The translations under genes and the position numbers were made by a program. From assembly GCA_028279555.1 (NCBI GenBank), contig JANQNO010000002.1, positions 416,176 to 480,175 of the forward strand: 64,000 nucleotides of DNA. The letters run 5' to 3'. Under the pieces are notes generated by a model. That model searched no databases, was not told the DNA's origin, and saw nothing but the letters and a program-made list of their open reading frames with translations. This document shows positions 54,100 through 63,457 of this stretch, piece by piece. Each line of letters begins with the position of its first letter. The first letter of the stretch is position 1. Source of the DNA: Sphingorhabdus sp. Lineage in GTDB: Bacteria; Pseudomonadota; Alphaproteobacteria; Sphingomonadales; Sphingomonadaceae.

Positions 54100-54507
54100 A
54101 TGGTCACAGCCACCAACATCACTGCCTGGATATTGCTGATCTTCGGCTTTTACTCGCTCGGCGCGGCCATTGGCGAATTGCGCAGGCCGGGCATGTGGCA
54201 ACGCATGATGCGGGAGATCGAGCAGAGCAATGCGCTGCAATTTCTGACCGGTATCATCGTGCTGGTGCTTGGCGGCGTTATTGTCCTGGTCAATCCCTAT
54301 GATCCTGCGGACTGGCAGTCGATCCTGGTCACCGTGATCGGCGCATTCATGGTGCTGGAGGGGATCGCCTTCCTCGCTTTTCCTGACTGGATGACCAAAA
54401 TTGCCCGGCAGTTTATGGGAAGCGCCATTGCCATCTATGCCTGGATTGCGCTTGCCATCGGCGTCGCATTTATTCTGATGGGCTATGTGCGCTTGCTGGC
54501 GAGCTGA
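54100..54507 (+). CDS. Small four-helix membrane protein (135 aa)
   Basis: ATG 54100 follows GAGGAGA (54088-54094); a TTG-initiated extension to 54052 has no ribosome site. Hydrophobic helices ITAWILLIFGFYSLGAAIG, FLTGIIVLVLGGVIVLV, ILVTVIGAFMVLEGIAFLAF and IYAWIALAIGVAFILMGYV. No named family is recognised. Convergent with the MBL gene. Confidence 0.7.
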   Translation: MVTATNITAWILLIFGFYSLGAAIGELRRPGMWQRMMREIEQSNALQFLTGIIVLVLGGVIVLVNPYDPADWQSILVTVIGAFMVLEGIAFLAFPDWMTKIARQFMGSAIAIYAWIALAIGVAFILMGYVRLLAS

Positions 54508-54514
54508 ATTCTGC

Positions 54515-55417
54515 CTAAATAGCATTGACCGGGATTTTCAGGAATATCTTTCCGTCGCCGGATGCTGGCGGCATGGCCCCGGCCCGGATATTGACCTGTA
54601 GTGATGGCAGAATCAGCTTCGGTGCGTCCAGCGTCTGATCACGCGCCTCGCGCATCTCGACAAAGCTCTTCTCACCGACATGGCCGCCGACATGGATATT
54701 GCTCTCCTTCTGTTCGGCCACGCTCGATTGCCACGCCGGTTCGCGGTGGCCATCGGGTTGATAGTCGTGGCCGGTAAAGAGCCGGGTTTCCGGCGGCAGG
54801 GAAAACAGTTTTCGGATCGAGCGGTAGAGTGTGGCCGCATCGCCGCCGGGAAAGTCCGCACGGGCCGTTCCATAGTCCGGCATGAAGAGCGTATCGCCGA
54901 TGAAAGCCGCGTCGCCGATAACGTAGGTGACGCAGGCGGGTGTGTGGCCGGGTGTGTGCAATGCCGCGATATCGAGTTTGCCGAGCGGCAAGGTCTCACC
55001 CTCCTCGACAAGCCGGTCAAAGGCGCTGCCATCGGGATGGACATCTTCCGCATCGAACAGGGCGGCAAATTTCTGTTGCACCTTGTCGATATGTCTACCG
55101 ATCACGATGGGTGCGCCCGTGCGTTCGCGCAGATAATACGACGCGGAAAGGTGATCCGCATGGGCATGGGTCTCAAGCAGCCATTTGAGCTCAAGGCCGC
55201 GTTCTTCGGCGCACGCCAGAATCCTGTCTGCAGAGTCGGCTGAAACCCGGCCATTGTGAGGGCTGTAGTCGAGCACGGGGTCGATAATCGCGGCCTGCAT
55301 GCTTTCTGGATCGTGAACCAGGTAGCTCACTGTATGTGTGACCTCGTCATAAAAGGCTTCTACTTCAGGGCAGCGGCCAACTTCGTCGGATTGGCTGGTC
55401 GAGGGCGAATCATTCAC
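54515..55417 (-). CDS. MBL-fold persulfide dioxygenase-like hydrolase
   Basis: Metallo-beta-lactamase fold of the ETHE1/Blh type that oxidises glutathione persulfide. Metal ligands are in ETHAHADHLSASYYLRER, HTPGHTPACVTYVIGDAAFI and FIGDTLFMPDYGTARADFPG (GDxL with mononuclear-iron-type pattern), then LFTGHDYQPDG. 300 aa. It is divergent from an arsR-rhodanese-tauE group, the layout of BigR/SqrR loci responding to sulfide. Confidence 0.88.
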   Translation of the reverse strand: MNDSPSTSQSDEVGRCPEVEAFYDEVTHTVSYLVHDPESMQAAIIDPVLDYSPHNGRVSADSADRILACAEERGLELKWLLETHAHADHLSASYYLRERTGAPIVIGRHIDKVQQKFAALFDAEDVHPDGSAFDRLVEEGETLPLGKLDIAALHTPGHTPACVTYVIGDAAFIGDTLFMPDYGTARADFPGGDAATLYRSIRKLFSLPPETRLFTGHDYQPDGHREPAWQSSVAEQKESNIHVGGHVGEKSFVEMREARDQTLDAPKLILPSLQVNIRAGAMPPASGDGKIFLKIPVNAI

Positions 55418-55440
55418 GGTATTTCTCCTTCTTCTTTACA

Positions 55441-55454
55441 TTAGCTATTGCTAA
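55441..55454. promoter_or_regulatory. Palindromic operator between MBL gene and arsR
   Basis: A perfect inverted repeat TTAGC-TATT-GCTAA in the 64-bp divergent intergenic region, with AT-rich DNA on both sides. Position fits a BigR/SqrR-type ArsR operator controlling both directions. Confidence 0.55.
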
Positions 55455-55481
55455 ATTAGAATCAACTGATATATTCTTTTT

Positions 55482-55799
55482 ATGATTGATCTGGAGCTCT
55501 TCGACATCGAGCGTTTTCAGGAAAGCGCATCCGAAGCCGCTGCCATGCTGCGGATGCTCGCCAACGAAAAACGGTTGATGATCCTTTGTCAGCTCGCTGA
55601 CGGCGAAATGTCGGTCGGTGAAATCGCCGAGATGGTGCAGCTAAGCCAGTCGGCATTGTCGCAGCATCTTGCCCTTCTGCGACAACAGGGGACCGTCTCG
55701 ACGCGGCGCGAAGCCCAGACCATCTATTATCGCATTTCGGACCCGTCGGCGATGCGCATCATCGCGTTGTTGGCCGAGATCTATTGCCCGAAGGAGTAA
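55482..55799 (+). CDS. ArsR-family regulator, BigR/SqrR (persulfide-sensing) type
   Basis: Winged helix of 105 aa with MLRMLANEKRLMILCQLADG and recognition helix VQLSQSALSQHLALLRQQGT. There are exactly two Cys, one in MILCQL and one in IYCPKE near the C-terminus. That pair matches the two Cys that form a tetrasulfide bridge in SqrR/BigR, and there is no metal-binding CVC motif. Neighbouring sulfur genes agree. Confidence 0.88.
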   Translation: MIDLELFDIERFQESASEAAAMLRMLANEKRLMILCQLADGEMSVGEIAEMVQLSQSALSQHLALLRQQGTVSTRREAQTIYYRISDPSAMRIIALLAEIYCPKE

Positions 55800-55805
55800 A
55801 CAATA

Positions 55806-56339
55806 ATGGCAAATGATACCCTCTCCCTACTCTCGCCGGATCAAGCCAAGAAGCGCATCGAAAATGGTGCTGTGCTGGTCGACATTCGCGAAGCTGATGA
55901 GTTCGCGCGGCGCCATGTTACCGGGGCCGTTTCACGGCCGCTGTCTGCGCTTGAACAGGCACATCTGGCTATTGATCCCGATGACGAAGTGATTTTCACC
56001 TGCCGATCAGGGATGCGTACCGCCGATGCCTGCGATCGTCTTGCAGCGCGCGTTCAGGGACCGGCCTTTATTCTCGAAGGCGGCGTTGACGCATGGGAAA
56101 AGGCCGGGCTTCCGGTGAAAGTTGATGCAAAAGCACCGATAGAAATCATGCGGCAGGTACAGATTGCAGCAGGTTTGCTGGTACTTTTAGGAGTATTGCT
56201 CGGCTTTGCGATCTCACCCCTCTGGTTCGGGCTATCCGCCTTTGTTGGCGCTGGCCTCACCTTTGCAGGCGCAACCGGTTTTTGCGGCATGGCGCGGCTC
56301 CTTATGCTCATGCCCTGGAACCGGCCTGCTGCAGTCTGA
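55806..56339 (+). CDS. Rhodanese fused to a two-helix membrane domain
   Basis: Residues 1-105 are a rhodanese domain (VLVDIREADEFARRHVTGAV; active-site loop CRSGMRTADA with catalytic Cys). Residues ~115-177 hold two membrane helices (DUF2892-like: IAAGLLVLLGVLLGFAISPL and FGLSAFVGAGLTFAGATGF) and a Cys in TGFCGMARLLMLMPWNR. This is the standard BigR-operon rhodanese layout. 6 bp after arsR. Confidence 0.92.
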   Translation: MANDTLSLLSPDQAKKRIENGAVLVDIREADEFARRHVTGAVSRPLSALEQAHLAIDPDDEVIFTCRSGMRTADACDRLAARVQGPAFILEGGVDAWEKAGLPVKVDAKAPIEIMRQVQIAAGLLVLLGVLLGFAISPLWFGLSAFVGAGLTFAGATGFCGMARLLMLMPWNRPAAV

Positions 56340-56345
56340 TTTCGC

Positions 56346-57104
56346 ATGGCCGAACCACTACTTTGGGCCGCGCTTGGTGGCTTGCTCATTGGGCTGTTTC
56401 TGACCATCTTCGGTGGTGGAGGTTCGGTACTTGCCGTGCCCTGGCTGGTCTATGCCGTGGGCGTTGGAGACACGCATGTCGCAATAGGCACTTCTGCGGC
56501 GGCGGTCGCGGTCAACGCGCTGGCAGGGCTGGTTGGTCAGTGGCGATCAGGCCGCGTCAAATGGCCCTGCGCAACTGTTTTTGCAGTAACGGGCGTGGCT
56601 GGCGCGCTAGCGGGTGCAGCTCTGGGGAAACGGATCGATGGGACAATGCTGCTTTATGGTTTTGCGCTGGTGATGATTGCCATTGCGCTTTCGATGCTGG
56701 TTTCGCGAAAGTCGGAAGGTGACGCCGGTGTGCAGCTTCATCCTGCGCTCATGCTGCGTCTAGTTCCCGCCGGTTTCGCGGTCGGCGCGGTTTCAGGGTT
56801 GTTCGGTATCGGCGGCGGCTTCCTGATCGCGCCGGGACTGATGGCGGCAACCGGCATGACACTGGCTCACGCCTCGGCTTCCAGCCTGCTGTCGGTTACG
56901 CTTTTCGGCAGCGCGACGAGCGCCAGCTATGCTTTTTCGGGCCTTGTCGACTGGGCGCTTTTCGGCGCGCTTGTGGCAGGCGGCGTTGGCGGCGTTTTGG
57001 CTGGCCTGCCGCTCGCGCGACTGCTGGCGGAACGGACCAGGCTGGCACGTACGCTGTTTGCGCTGCTGATTATCATGGTGGCGGTCTATATCTTTCTGTT
57101 TTGA
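56346..57104 (+). CDS. Sulfite/sulfur-compound exporter, TauE/SafE family
   Basis: 252-aa polytopic protein with two TauE/SafE repeats: GGLLIGLFLTIFGGGGSVLA followed by GVGDTHVAIGTSAAAVAVNA, and VGAVSGLFGIGGGFLIAPGL followed by HASASSLLSVTLFGSATSA. Starts 6 bp after the rhodanese gene, so it is the last gene of the sulfide-response operon. Transport of sulfite or thiosulfate is the usual inference. Confidence 0.9.
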   Translation: MAEPLLWAALGGLLIGLFLTIFGGGGSVLAVPWLVYAVGVGDTHVAIGTSAAAVAVNALAGLVGQWRSGRVKWPCATVFAVTGVAGALAGAALGKRIDGTMLLYGFALVMIAIALSMLVSRKSEGDAGVQLHPALMLRLVPAGFAVGAVSGLFGIGGGFLIAPGLMAATGMTLAHASASSLLSVTLFGSATSASYAFSGLVDWALFGALVAGGVGGVLAGLPLARLLAERTRLARTLFALLIIMVAVYIFLF

Positions 57105-57157
57105 GCACAAGCGCGCAGCAATGCTCTTTCAATTTGGCTGCATATCGTTTAGCTTCC

Positions 57158-57304
57158 TTCAATCCCCGGGGGGCTCCATGCGCAGGCAGGAGCTGAGAGC
57201 GGCAAGCACGCCGCGACCCGCAGAACCTGATCCGGCTAATACCGGCGGAGGGAGTGGAGCGAAGTTCACGCCACCACTCCATCCGATTTTATGGAGTATG
57301 ATAG
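57158..57304 (+). ncRNA. TPP riboswitch with ribosome-site-sequestering expression platform
   Basis: Conserved THI-box elements are GGGGGGCTCC, CTGAGA, GACCCGCAGAACCTGATC, CGGCTAATACCGGCGGAGGG. P1 pairs 57158-57166 (TTCAATCCC) with 57250-57258 (GGGAGTGGA). The 3' part of P1 (GGAGTGG, 57251-57257) can instead pair with CCACTCC (57274-57280). That same stretch overlaps ACTCCAT (57276-57282), which pairs with ATGGAGT (57291-57297) holding the thiC ribosome site. TPP binding would therefore hide the ribosome site; without TPP it is freed. Confidence 0.92.
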
Positions 57305-59197
<1,893 letters not shown>

Positions 59198-59200
59198 GCC

Positions 59201-59434
59201 ATGCCGACAATATTGCGCTTTAGAGGCTACCGTTTCTATTTCTACAGCCATGAACTGAACGAGCCGCCGCATGTGCATGTAGACAAGGGCGGTTATTCAT
59301 TGAATGCTTGGTTGGAACCGGTTTCGCTGGCGCGCAATATCGGCTTTCGCCCGCATGAAATAAATGGCATATTGAAGATGGTCGAGGATAACCGCTCGGC
59401 TTTCCTGGAGGCATGGCATGAATATTTCGGCTAA
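59201..59434 (+). CDS. DUF4160 protein
   Basis: 77 aa: ILRFRGYRFYFYSHELNEPP then HVHVDKGG, the DUF4160 signature (FYSxExxxPPHVHV). Starts 3 bp after thiC and overlaps the next gene by 17 bp. DUF4160 and DUF2442 genes are often paired and have toxin-antitoxin-like behaviour in databases, without firm biochemical proof that I know of. Confidence 0.88.
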   Translation: MPTILRFRGYRFYFYSHELNEPPHVHVDKGGYSLNAWLEPVSLARNIGFRPHEINGILKMVEDNRSAFLEAWHEYFG

Positions 59435-59678
59435 AATCACCGACGAACGCGTTGCCGATGTGCGTTGTAGCGACGATAGCCTGATCGTCGATTTGATGGA
59501 CGGGCGCAGCATCTCCGTGCCGCTTGCCTGGTATCCACGCCTGCATGCCGCCACGCCGGACCAGCGCGAAAATTGGGAAAAGGCCGGCGGTGGTTATGGT
59601 ATCCATTGGCCTGATATCGACGAGGATTTGAGCACCGAAGGACTGCTCAGAGGCGCGCCCGCCCCGAAGGCGGCATGA
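59418..59678 (+). CDS. DUF2442 protein
   Basis: 86 aa: VADVRCSDDSLIVDLMDGRS, ISVPLAWYPRLHAATPDQRE, GYGIHWPDIDEDLSTEGLL, the complete DUF2442 pattern. ATG 59418 lies inside the DUF4160 gene. Downstream of it the base composition drops into the Shedu-like island. Confidence 0.88.
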   Translation: MNISAKITDERVADVRCSDDSLIVDLMDGRSISVPLAWYPRLHAATPDQRENWEKAGGGYGIHWPDIDEDLSTEGLLRGAPAPKAA

Positions 59679-59743
59679 ATTTGGTGTATTTAGTAAACTG
59701 TCACCGTAACTCAAAAGACATTTAAAAGCTTTCTCGGTTAAGG

Positions 59744-60988
59744 CTATCGTCGTTTTTTTAAGGAGTTTATCGTCCGTTCAAGTCGACGTAATATATCATC
59801 GTAAGTTATGATATCGATGACGTTTCCATACTTTCTTTTTATAATTTCTAAATCAAAAAATTTTGTATTATATTTTGCGTTATCATCAGTACTATTGGAG
59901 AAGTCGCGGCCGATTATTATCATTGATTTTGGATTGGTAATTCGAACATTGATGCCTTGGGGTAGCTGACTACCATAGACTTTGTTCAATAACCTTTCTC
60001 CTTTTACACCCCATTTTGAGAGGTGAAAAAGATACTTTTCAGCCTGCATTATACTTCCGGAAAGTTCCTTCTTGGGTACATAGTTGTCCCGGTATGGCCG
60101 TTTCATCAAGAGAGAGTCGTCAAACGGTTTTTTGACTTCAATAACATCCAAATGGCCGTTCGCATCTACCAAGGCTATATCGATGTATCGGTTTTTTGTA
60201 CTGTCGCTGTTTGAATAATAATCTTTAATTTGAATGTTTTCTAGCACCGAAACATATTTCGGAAATATCAATAGTAGGAAGTTCAATATCATGCTCTGCC
60301 ACTGTTTCTCAGAATAGGCCTCGCTCTTGGTAAGCCATTCTTTGATTGTGTCTCTAATGTACTCATATTTAATTATCTCCGAATCAATAAGCTCTTTTTG
60401 GTTAACTGGGTCAATTGGTTTTCCATCTTTTCGGTTTAGATAGCGCTCATAGTTTAATCTCGCATCTCGGTTTTGCTCAATATATTCGCCAACTATCTTG
60501 GCAACGCGAGCTCGGGCATATTTGTTTAGTTCGTTGGTGTTTGGGAAACGTTTCAAAAGTTCTTCGAAATGCTCAATCGGAATGGCGTTTTCGTTATCGC
60601 CACCGATCCAAATATCACTACTTTCTGAAATCTCACAAATTCTTCTAAAGATTGAGATATTTCTCTCTGCAACGAAAGTTTTTCTTTCTATTGCGATACC
60701 GTCGACCGAAATGAAAACGTCGCAGTCAATCCCTAATTTTCGCCCCTTGATCTTGAAGTAGTTCCCTTTTCTTGAGCCGAGCTTAAAACGAAAACAATGA
60801 TCCTCCAAATCTTCAGCGTCCGCATCGGGCAGTTGGCCAATGAGGTCACTGGTTTTGAATTTAAATGCTTGACTGCTAACTGACACACATCCATCACGAA
60901 CTAGATCGTGATAAACCCAAGCGCTGCCGGGGTATTCGCCTTGATACTCTAAAATTAGGCGGCGATGGTTCTTTGTTATTCTAAGCAT
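59744..60988 (-). CDS. Shedu-like (SduA/DUF4263) antiphage nuclease
   Basis: 414 aa, strikingly AT-rich compared with every neighbour. The C-terminal half has the SduA nuclease pattern: EKQWQSMILNFLLLIFPKYV, then IDIALVDANGHLDVIEVKKP with the D...ExK catalytic residues, DNYVPKKELSGSIMQAEKYL, and YDDILRRLERTINSL. The N-terminal ~200 residues are a variable region as usual for Shedu. ATG at 60988 is chosen; a TTG 51 bp upstream is in frame. Single-gene defence against phage is the family role. Confidence 0.85.
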   Translation of the reverse strand: MLRITKNHRRLILEYQGEYPGSAWVYHDLVRDGCVSVSSQAFKFKTSDLIGQLPDADAEDLEDHCFRFKLGSRKGNYFKIKGRKLGIDCDVFISVDGIAIERKTFVAERNISIFRRICEISESSDIWIGGDNENAIPIEHFEELLKRFPNTNELNKYARARVAKIVGEYIEQNRDARLNYERYLNRKDGKPIDPVNQKELIDSEIIKYEYIRDTIKEWLTKSEAYSEKQWQSMILNFLLLIFPKYVSVLENIQIKDYYSNSDSTKNRYIDIALVDANGHLDVIEVKKPFDDSLLMKRPYRDNYVPKKELSGSIMQAEKYLFHLSKWGVKGERLLNKVYGSQLPQGINVRITNPKSMIIIGRDFSNSTDDNAKYNTKFFDLEIIKRKYGNVIDIITYDDILRRLERTINSLKKRR

Positions 60989-61269
60989 AGATATTTTCCA
61001 TTTCTTGCTTACTATTGTAGCACAATCGATATCTGCCAAGTGGATAATCTTGACTATTCAGGAAATAGATCAAATCCAACACTCTTTCCGACACACCCCC
61101 ACATAACTTACCGCCTGTCCCATGACAGACGCTCCAAAACGCCGCCATCCGGAGTAGGATTGCGGTGACAGTGCACCAATTCCTCAATGTCTTGGTAACA
61201 CCCCACCCCCCAAAACCTAGCCCATCCACCCCCACGCTGCTACACTCCCCCGCGACAAGGAGACGCATC

Positions 61270-61497
61270 ATGGCCCAACTACCTTATGAAGACGCGCTGG
61301 AGGCGGTACGGGAGAGGCTGATCGCGGCGCAGGATTTGCTGCGGCAGGAGATCGCCGACTATCCGCAGCCCATCTCCGGTTGCGACTATCAATATGTCCG
61401 CCTGATCAGCGACCGCACGCGTATTGCGAACAGCCTCCGCGCGCTGGACAATCAGCCCTTCGTCGCCACGCCGCGGATATTGGAACCGGCGGCCTAA
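61270..61497 (+). CDS. Hypothetical small helical protein (75 aa)
   Basis: ATG 61270 has AAGGAG 7 bp upstream (61257-61262). The sequence is one long amphipathic helix (EDALEAVRERLIAAQDLLRQ) followed by a second (YVRLISDRTRIANSLRALDN). No membrane segment and no recognised family. An upstream extension to 61165 has poor codon character. Confidence 0.55.
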   Translation: MAQLPYEDALEAVRERLIAAQDLLRQEIADYPQPISGCDYQYVRLISDRTRIANSLRALDNQPFVATPRILEPAA

Positions 61498-61524
61498 TCT
61501 TCCTGCGAACATTGCCGGCCCTCA

Positions 61525-61992
61525 CTATTCGTCCAGCGCTCCCCCAATCATCCCCTTCAATCGCGCCGCCACATCCGCCCACGCCGCTGCGCTGTCGGCA
61601 CTCCATCCGTCGCCTGCGGCCTCCTGCAAAGTCTCCGTCAGCGCATCGACAAAACCCGCATAAACCTCCACGCCAATCGCGCCATAGTCGCGGTGCAGGT
61701 CGACGAAATTGGTCACGGTGGTTTCCACCCACCAGGCATCTTCCGCGAGACCAATCATTGCCTCCAGCGTTTCATTCACCATCCGGCCCGCTGCGGCCTC
61801 CAGATTCATGAATTTCGCGCGCTCGTCTGGGAAGCTCACAAAAAAGCGGTCAAAGACAAGCGGCACGATATCGATATCCGCCTGTGCTATCGCCAGCAAA
61901 GGTGCTTCCATCGCGGCCTGTACATCGATTGCCTGCCTCATGCCAATGCATTTATCCCAAATCCGGGGGTGCGGGAAACGGTTTCGCGACAT
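61525..61992 (-). CDS. Globin-like protein (155 aa)
   Basis: Reads as a globin: DIVPLVFDRFFVSFPDERAK matches helices A-B. The proximal-His helix is NFVDLHRDYGAIGVEVYAGF (His in LHRDYG), and ADSAAAWADVAARLKGMI resembles helix H. ATG at 61941 would give a 138-aa version without the Arg/Pro-rich start. An oxygen or NO role is only a family expectation. Confidence 0.65.
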   Translation of the reverse strand: MSRNRFPHPRIWDKCIGMRQAIDVQAAMEAPLLAIAQADIDIVPLVFDRFFVSFPDERAKFMNLEAAAGRMVNETLEAMIGLAEDAWWVETTVTNFVDLHRDYGAIGVEVYAGFVDALTETLQEAAGDGWSADSAAAWADVAARLKGMIGGALDE

Positions 61993-62241
61993 CTACTACC
62001 CGCCGCCGCCTGCCGGTCTGCCAAGCCTTGTCGAATTTTCTGGCTATTTGCGAGTATCGCTCCTAAGCCCGGGCCGCTGACGTCGAAAGTTACGACGGAC
62101 TTCGAAATTTGAATACCGCCTTTCGCCTTTGGGCCACCGCGTAAAACAGACGACGACTTCCTTTCCTGATGACGAACTGAGGCACGACCTGCGCGGCATG
62201 TCGCCGTGCGGAAACATACAAGTTCTTGAAAGGAACCCAAC

Positions 62242-62451
62242 ATGCCAACAGGCACCGTAAAATTTTTCAATACCGACAAGGGTTATGGCTTTATTCAGCC
62301 CGATGATGGCGGAAAGGACAGCTTCGTTCATATCACCGCCGTGCAGGCCGCTGGAATGGACACGCTGAACAAAGAGCAGCGGCTCAACTATGAAGTTGAA
62401 ACCGGCCAGAATGGCAAGGAAGCCGCGGTGAATCTGTCCGCTGCCGACTGA
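62242..62451 (+). CDS. Cold-shock domain protein (CspA family)
   Basis: 69 aa single cold-shock domain: TGTVKFFNTDKGYGFIQPDD with RNP1 (KGYGFI) and DSFVHITAVQAAGM with RNP2 (FVHI). Binds single-stranded RNA/DNA. ATG 62242 follows AAAGGA. The 249-bp gap upstream likely holds its long 5' UTR; I see no other gene there. Confidence 0.95.
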   Translation: MPTGTVKFFNTDKGYGFIQPDDGGKDSFVHITAVQAAGMDTLNKEQRLNYEVETGQNGKEAAVNLSAAD

Positions 62452-62561
62452 TACATATCGTGGGGTTTTGACCCCGAATTCGATTCTGCAAAAGGGGGCG
62501 GCGGCAGGTGATGTCGTTGCCCTCTTTCCTACAGGCACCCTTTTATGCTTCACACTGGCGG

Positions 62562-63170
62562 ATGAAGCATAAACACTCCCTCCAAACGCCAACGTCCACT
62601 GACACACCGCAACTTCCCGCACCCGCGCCGGCCAAGCGCCGCCAATCCCAACCTGGCCGCTGGACGCCGCAGAAGATGGCAGATTTTCTGCGCGAGCTTG
62701 CGGCAAGCAACAATGTTTCGGCTGCCGCCAAATCGGTCGGCATGTCGCGGCAATCCGCCTACCGCCTGCGCGCCCGCTTCAAGGGCATGCCATTCGATAT
62801 CGGCTGGGAGGCCGCCTTTCTGCATGGCTATGACAATCTCGCCCATGCTGCGCTCGAACGCGCGCTCAACGGCGTCGAGGTGCCGCATTATTATAAGGGC
62901 GAGCTGGTCGGCACCTCGCGCAAATTTGACGAGCGGCTGACTATTGCGCTGCTCGCCATGCGCAATCGGTATGGTGCGCCGCTGGTCAGCCGCAATGGCG
63001 CAGCGGCGGAGTTTCATAGCGAAGCCTGGGACGATCTGCTCATGCGGGTGGCCGAAGGGCGACTTGAATGGGAATTCGGCGATGATGCGCCGAGCGATGC
63101 GGACAGGATCGCAGCGCTGGCGCGCAAATATGCGCCGGAGGAAAAACCGGCAGCGCGGAGGCGGGGGTGA
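62562..63170 (+). CDS. HTH-domain protein, sphingomonad-type (202 aa)
   Basis: An HTH segment near residues 45-80 (MADFLRELAASNNVSAAAKS, VGMSRQSAYRLRARFKGMPF), resembling small-terminase or resolvase-type HTHs, is followed by a helical domain of unknown fold (WEAAFLHGYDNLAHAALERA; DERLTIALLAMRNRYGAPLV). The N-terminus is disordered and Pro-rich. ATG 62562 is chosen; ATG 62511 is in frame. Function unknown; DNA binding likely. Confidence 0.7.
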   Translation: MKHKHSLQTPTSTDTPQLPAPAPAKRRQSQPGRWTPQKMADFLRELAASNNVSAAAKSVGMSRQSAYRLRARFKGMPFDIGWEAAFLHGYDNLAHAALERALNGVEVPHYYKGELVGTSRKFDERLTIALLAMRNRYGAPLVSRNGAAAEFHSEAWDDLLMRVAEGRLEWEFGDDAPSDADRIAALARKYAPEEKPAARRRG

Positions 63171-63207
63171 TCGACCTCTCCGGCAAGAAATCTGCCGGAC
63201 AGAGAGA

Positions 63208-63290
63208 ACCGCTCATGCTGAGCCTGTCGAAATATGCGCGGTTCCAATCACCCGTTTTGCGACCCTTCGACAGGCTTAGGGCGAAGGGTG
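63208..63290. repeat. REP-like palindrome, downstream copy
   Basis: Arms ACCGCTCATGCTGAGCCTGTCGA (63208-63230) and TTCGACAGGCTTAGGGCGAAG (about 63266-63286), same family as at 21363. Confidence 0.8.
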
Positions 63291-63320
63291 ATTGGGCCAA
63301 AGCCGTTCTCTTCCGCAAAA

Positions 63321-63414
63321 GTGTCACCCTGTCCTTAAGGCGTTTGCGCCCAGCATCTCTGAGGCTTTCAGCGCAAACGGGGCAGGGTGACACGGTGTCA
63401 CCTCTGTCACCCTG
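63321..63414. repeat. Long inverted-repeat structure with triplicated GTGTCACC(CTG) motif
   Basis: GTGTCACCCTG (63321-63331) pairs with CAGGGTGACAC (63383-63393), and inside it CGTTTGCGC (63341-63349) pairs with GCGCAAACG (63371-63379), giving one ~73-bp hairpin. Directly after come GTGTCACC and TGTCACCCTG (63395-63414). The 63171-63457 gap holds this and a REP copy but no gene that I can support. Confidence 0.75.
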
Positions 63415-63457
63415 CGGGCCTCGCGGAAAGATTCCGGTCAAGCGCTCCCGGCGCGAG

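Noticed and set aside
61165..61269. N-terminal extension of the 75-aa protein
   Set aside because: Pro/Ser/Thr-rich low-quality sequence without ribosome site; ATG 61270 has AAGGAG.
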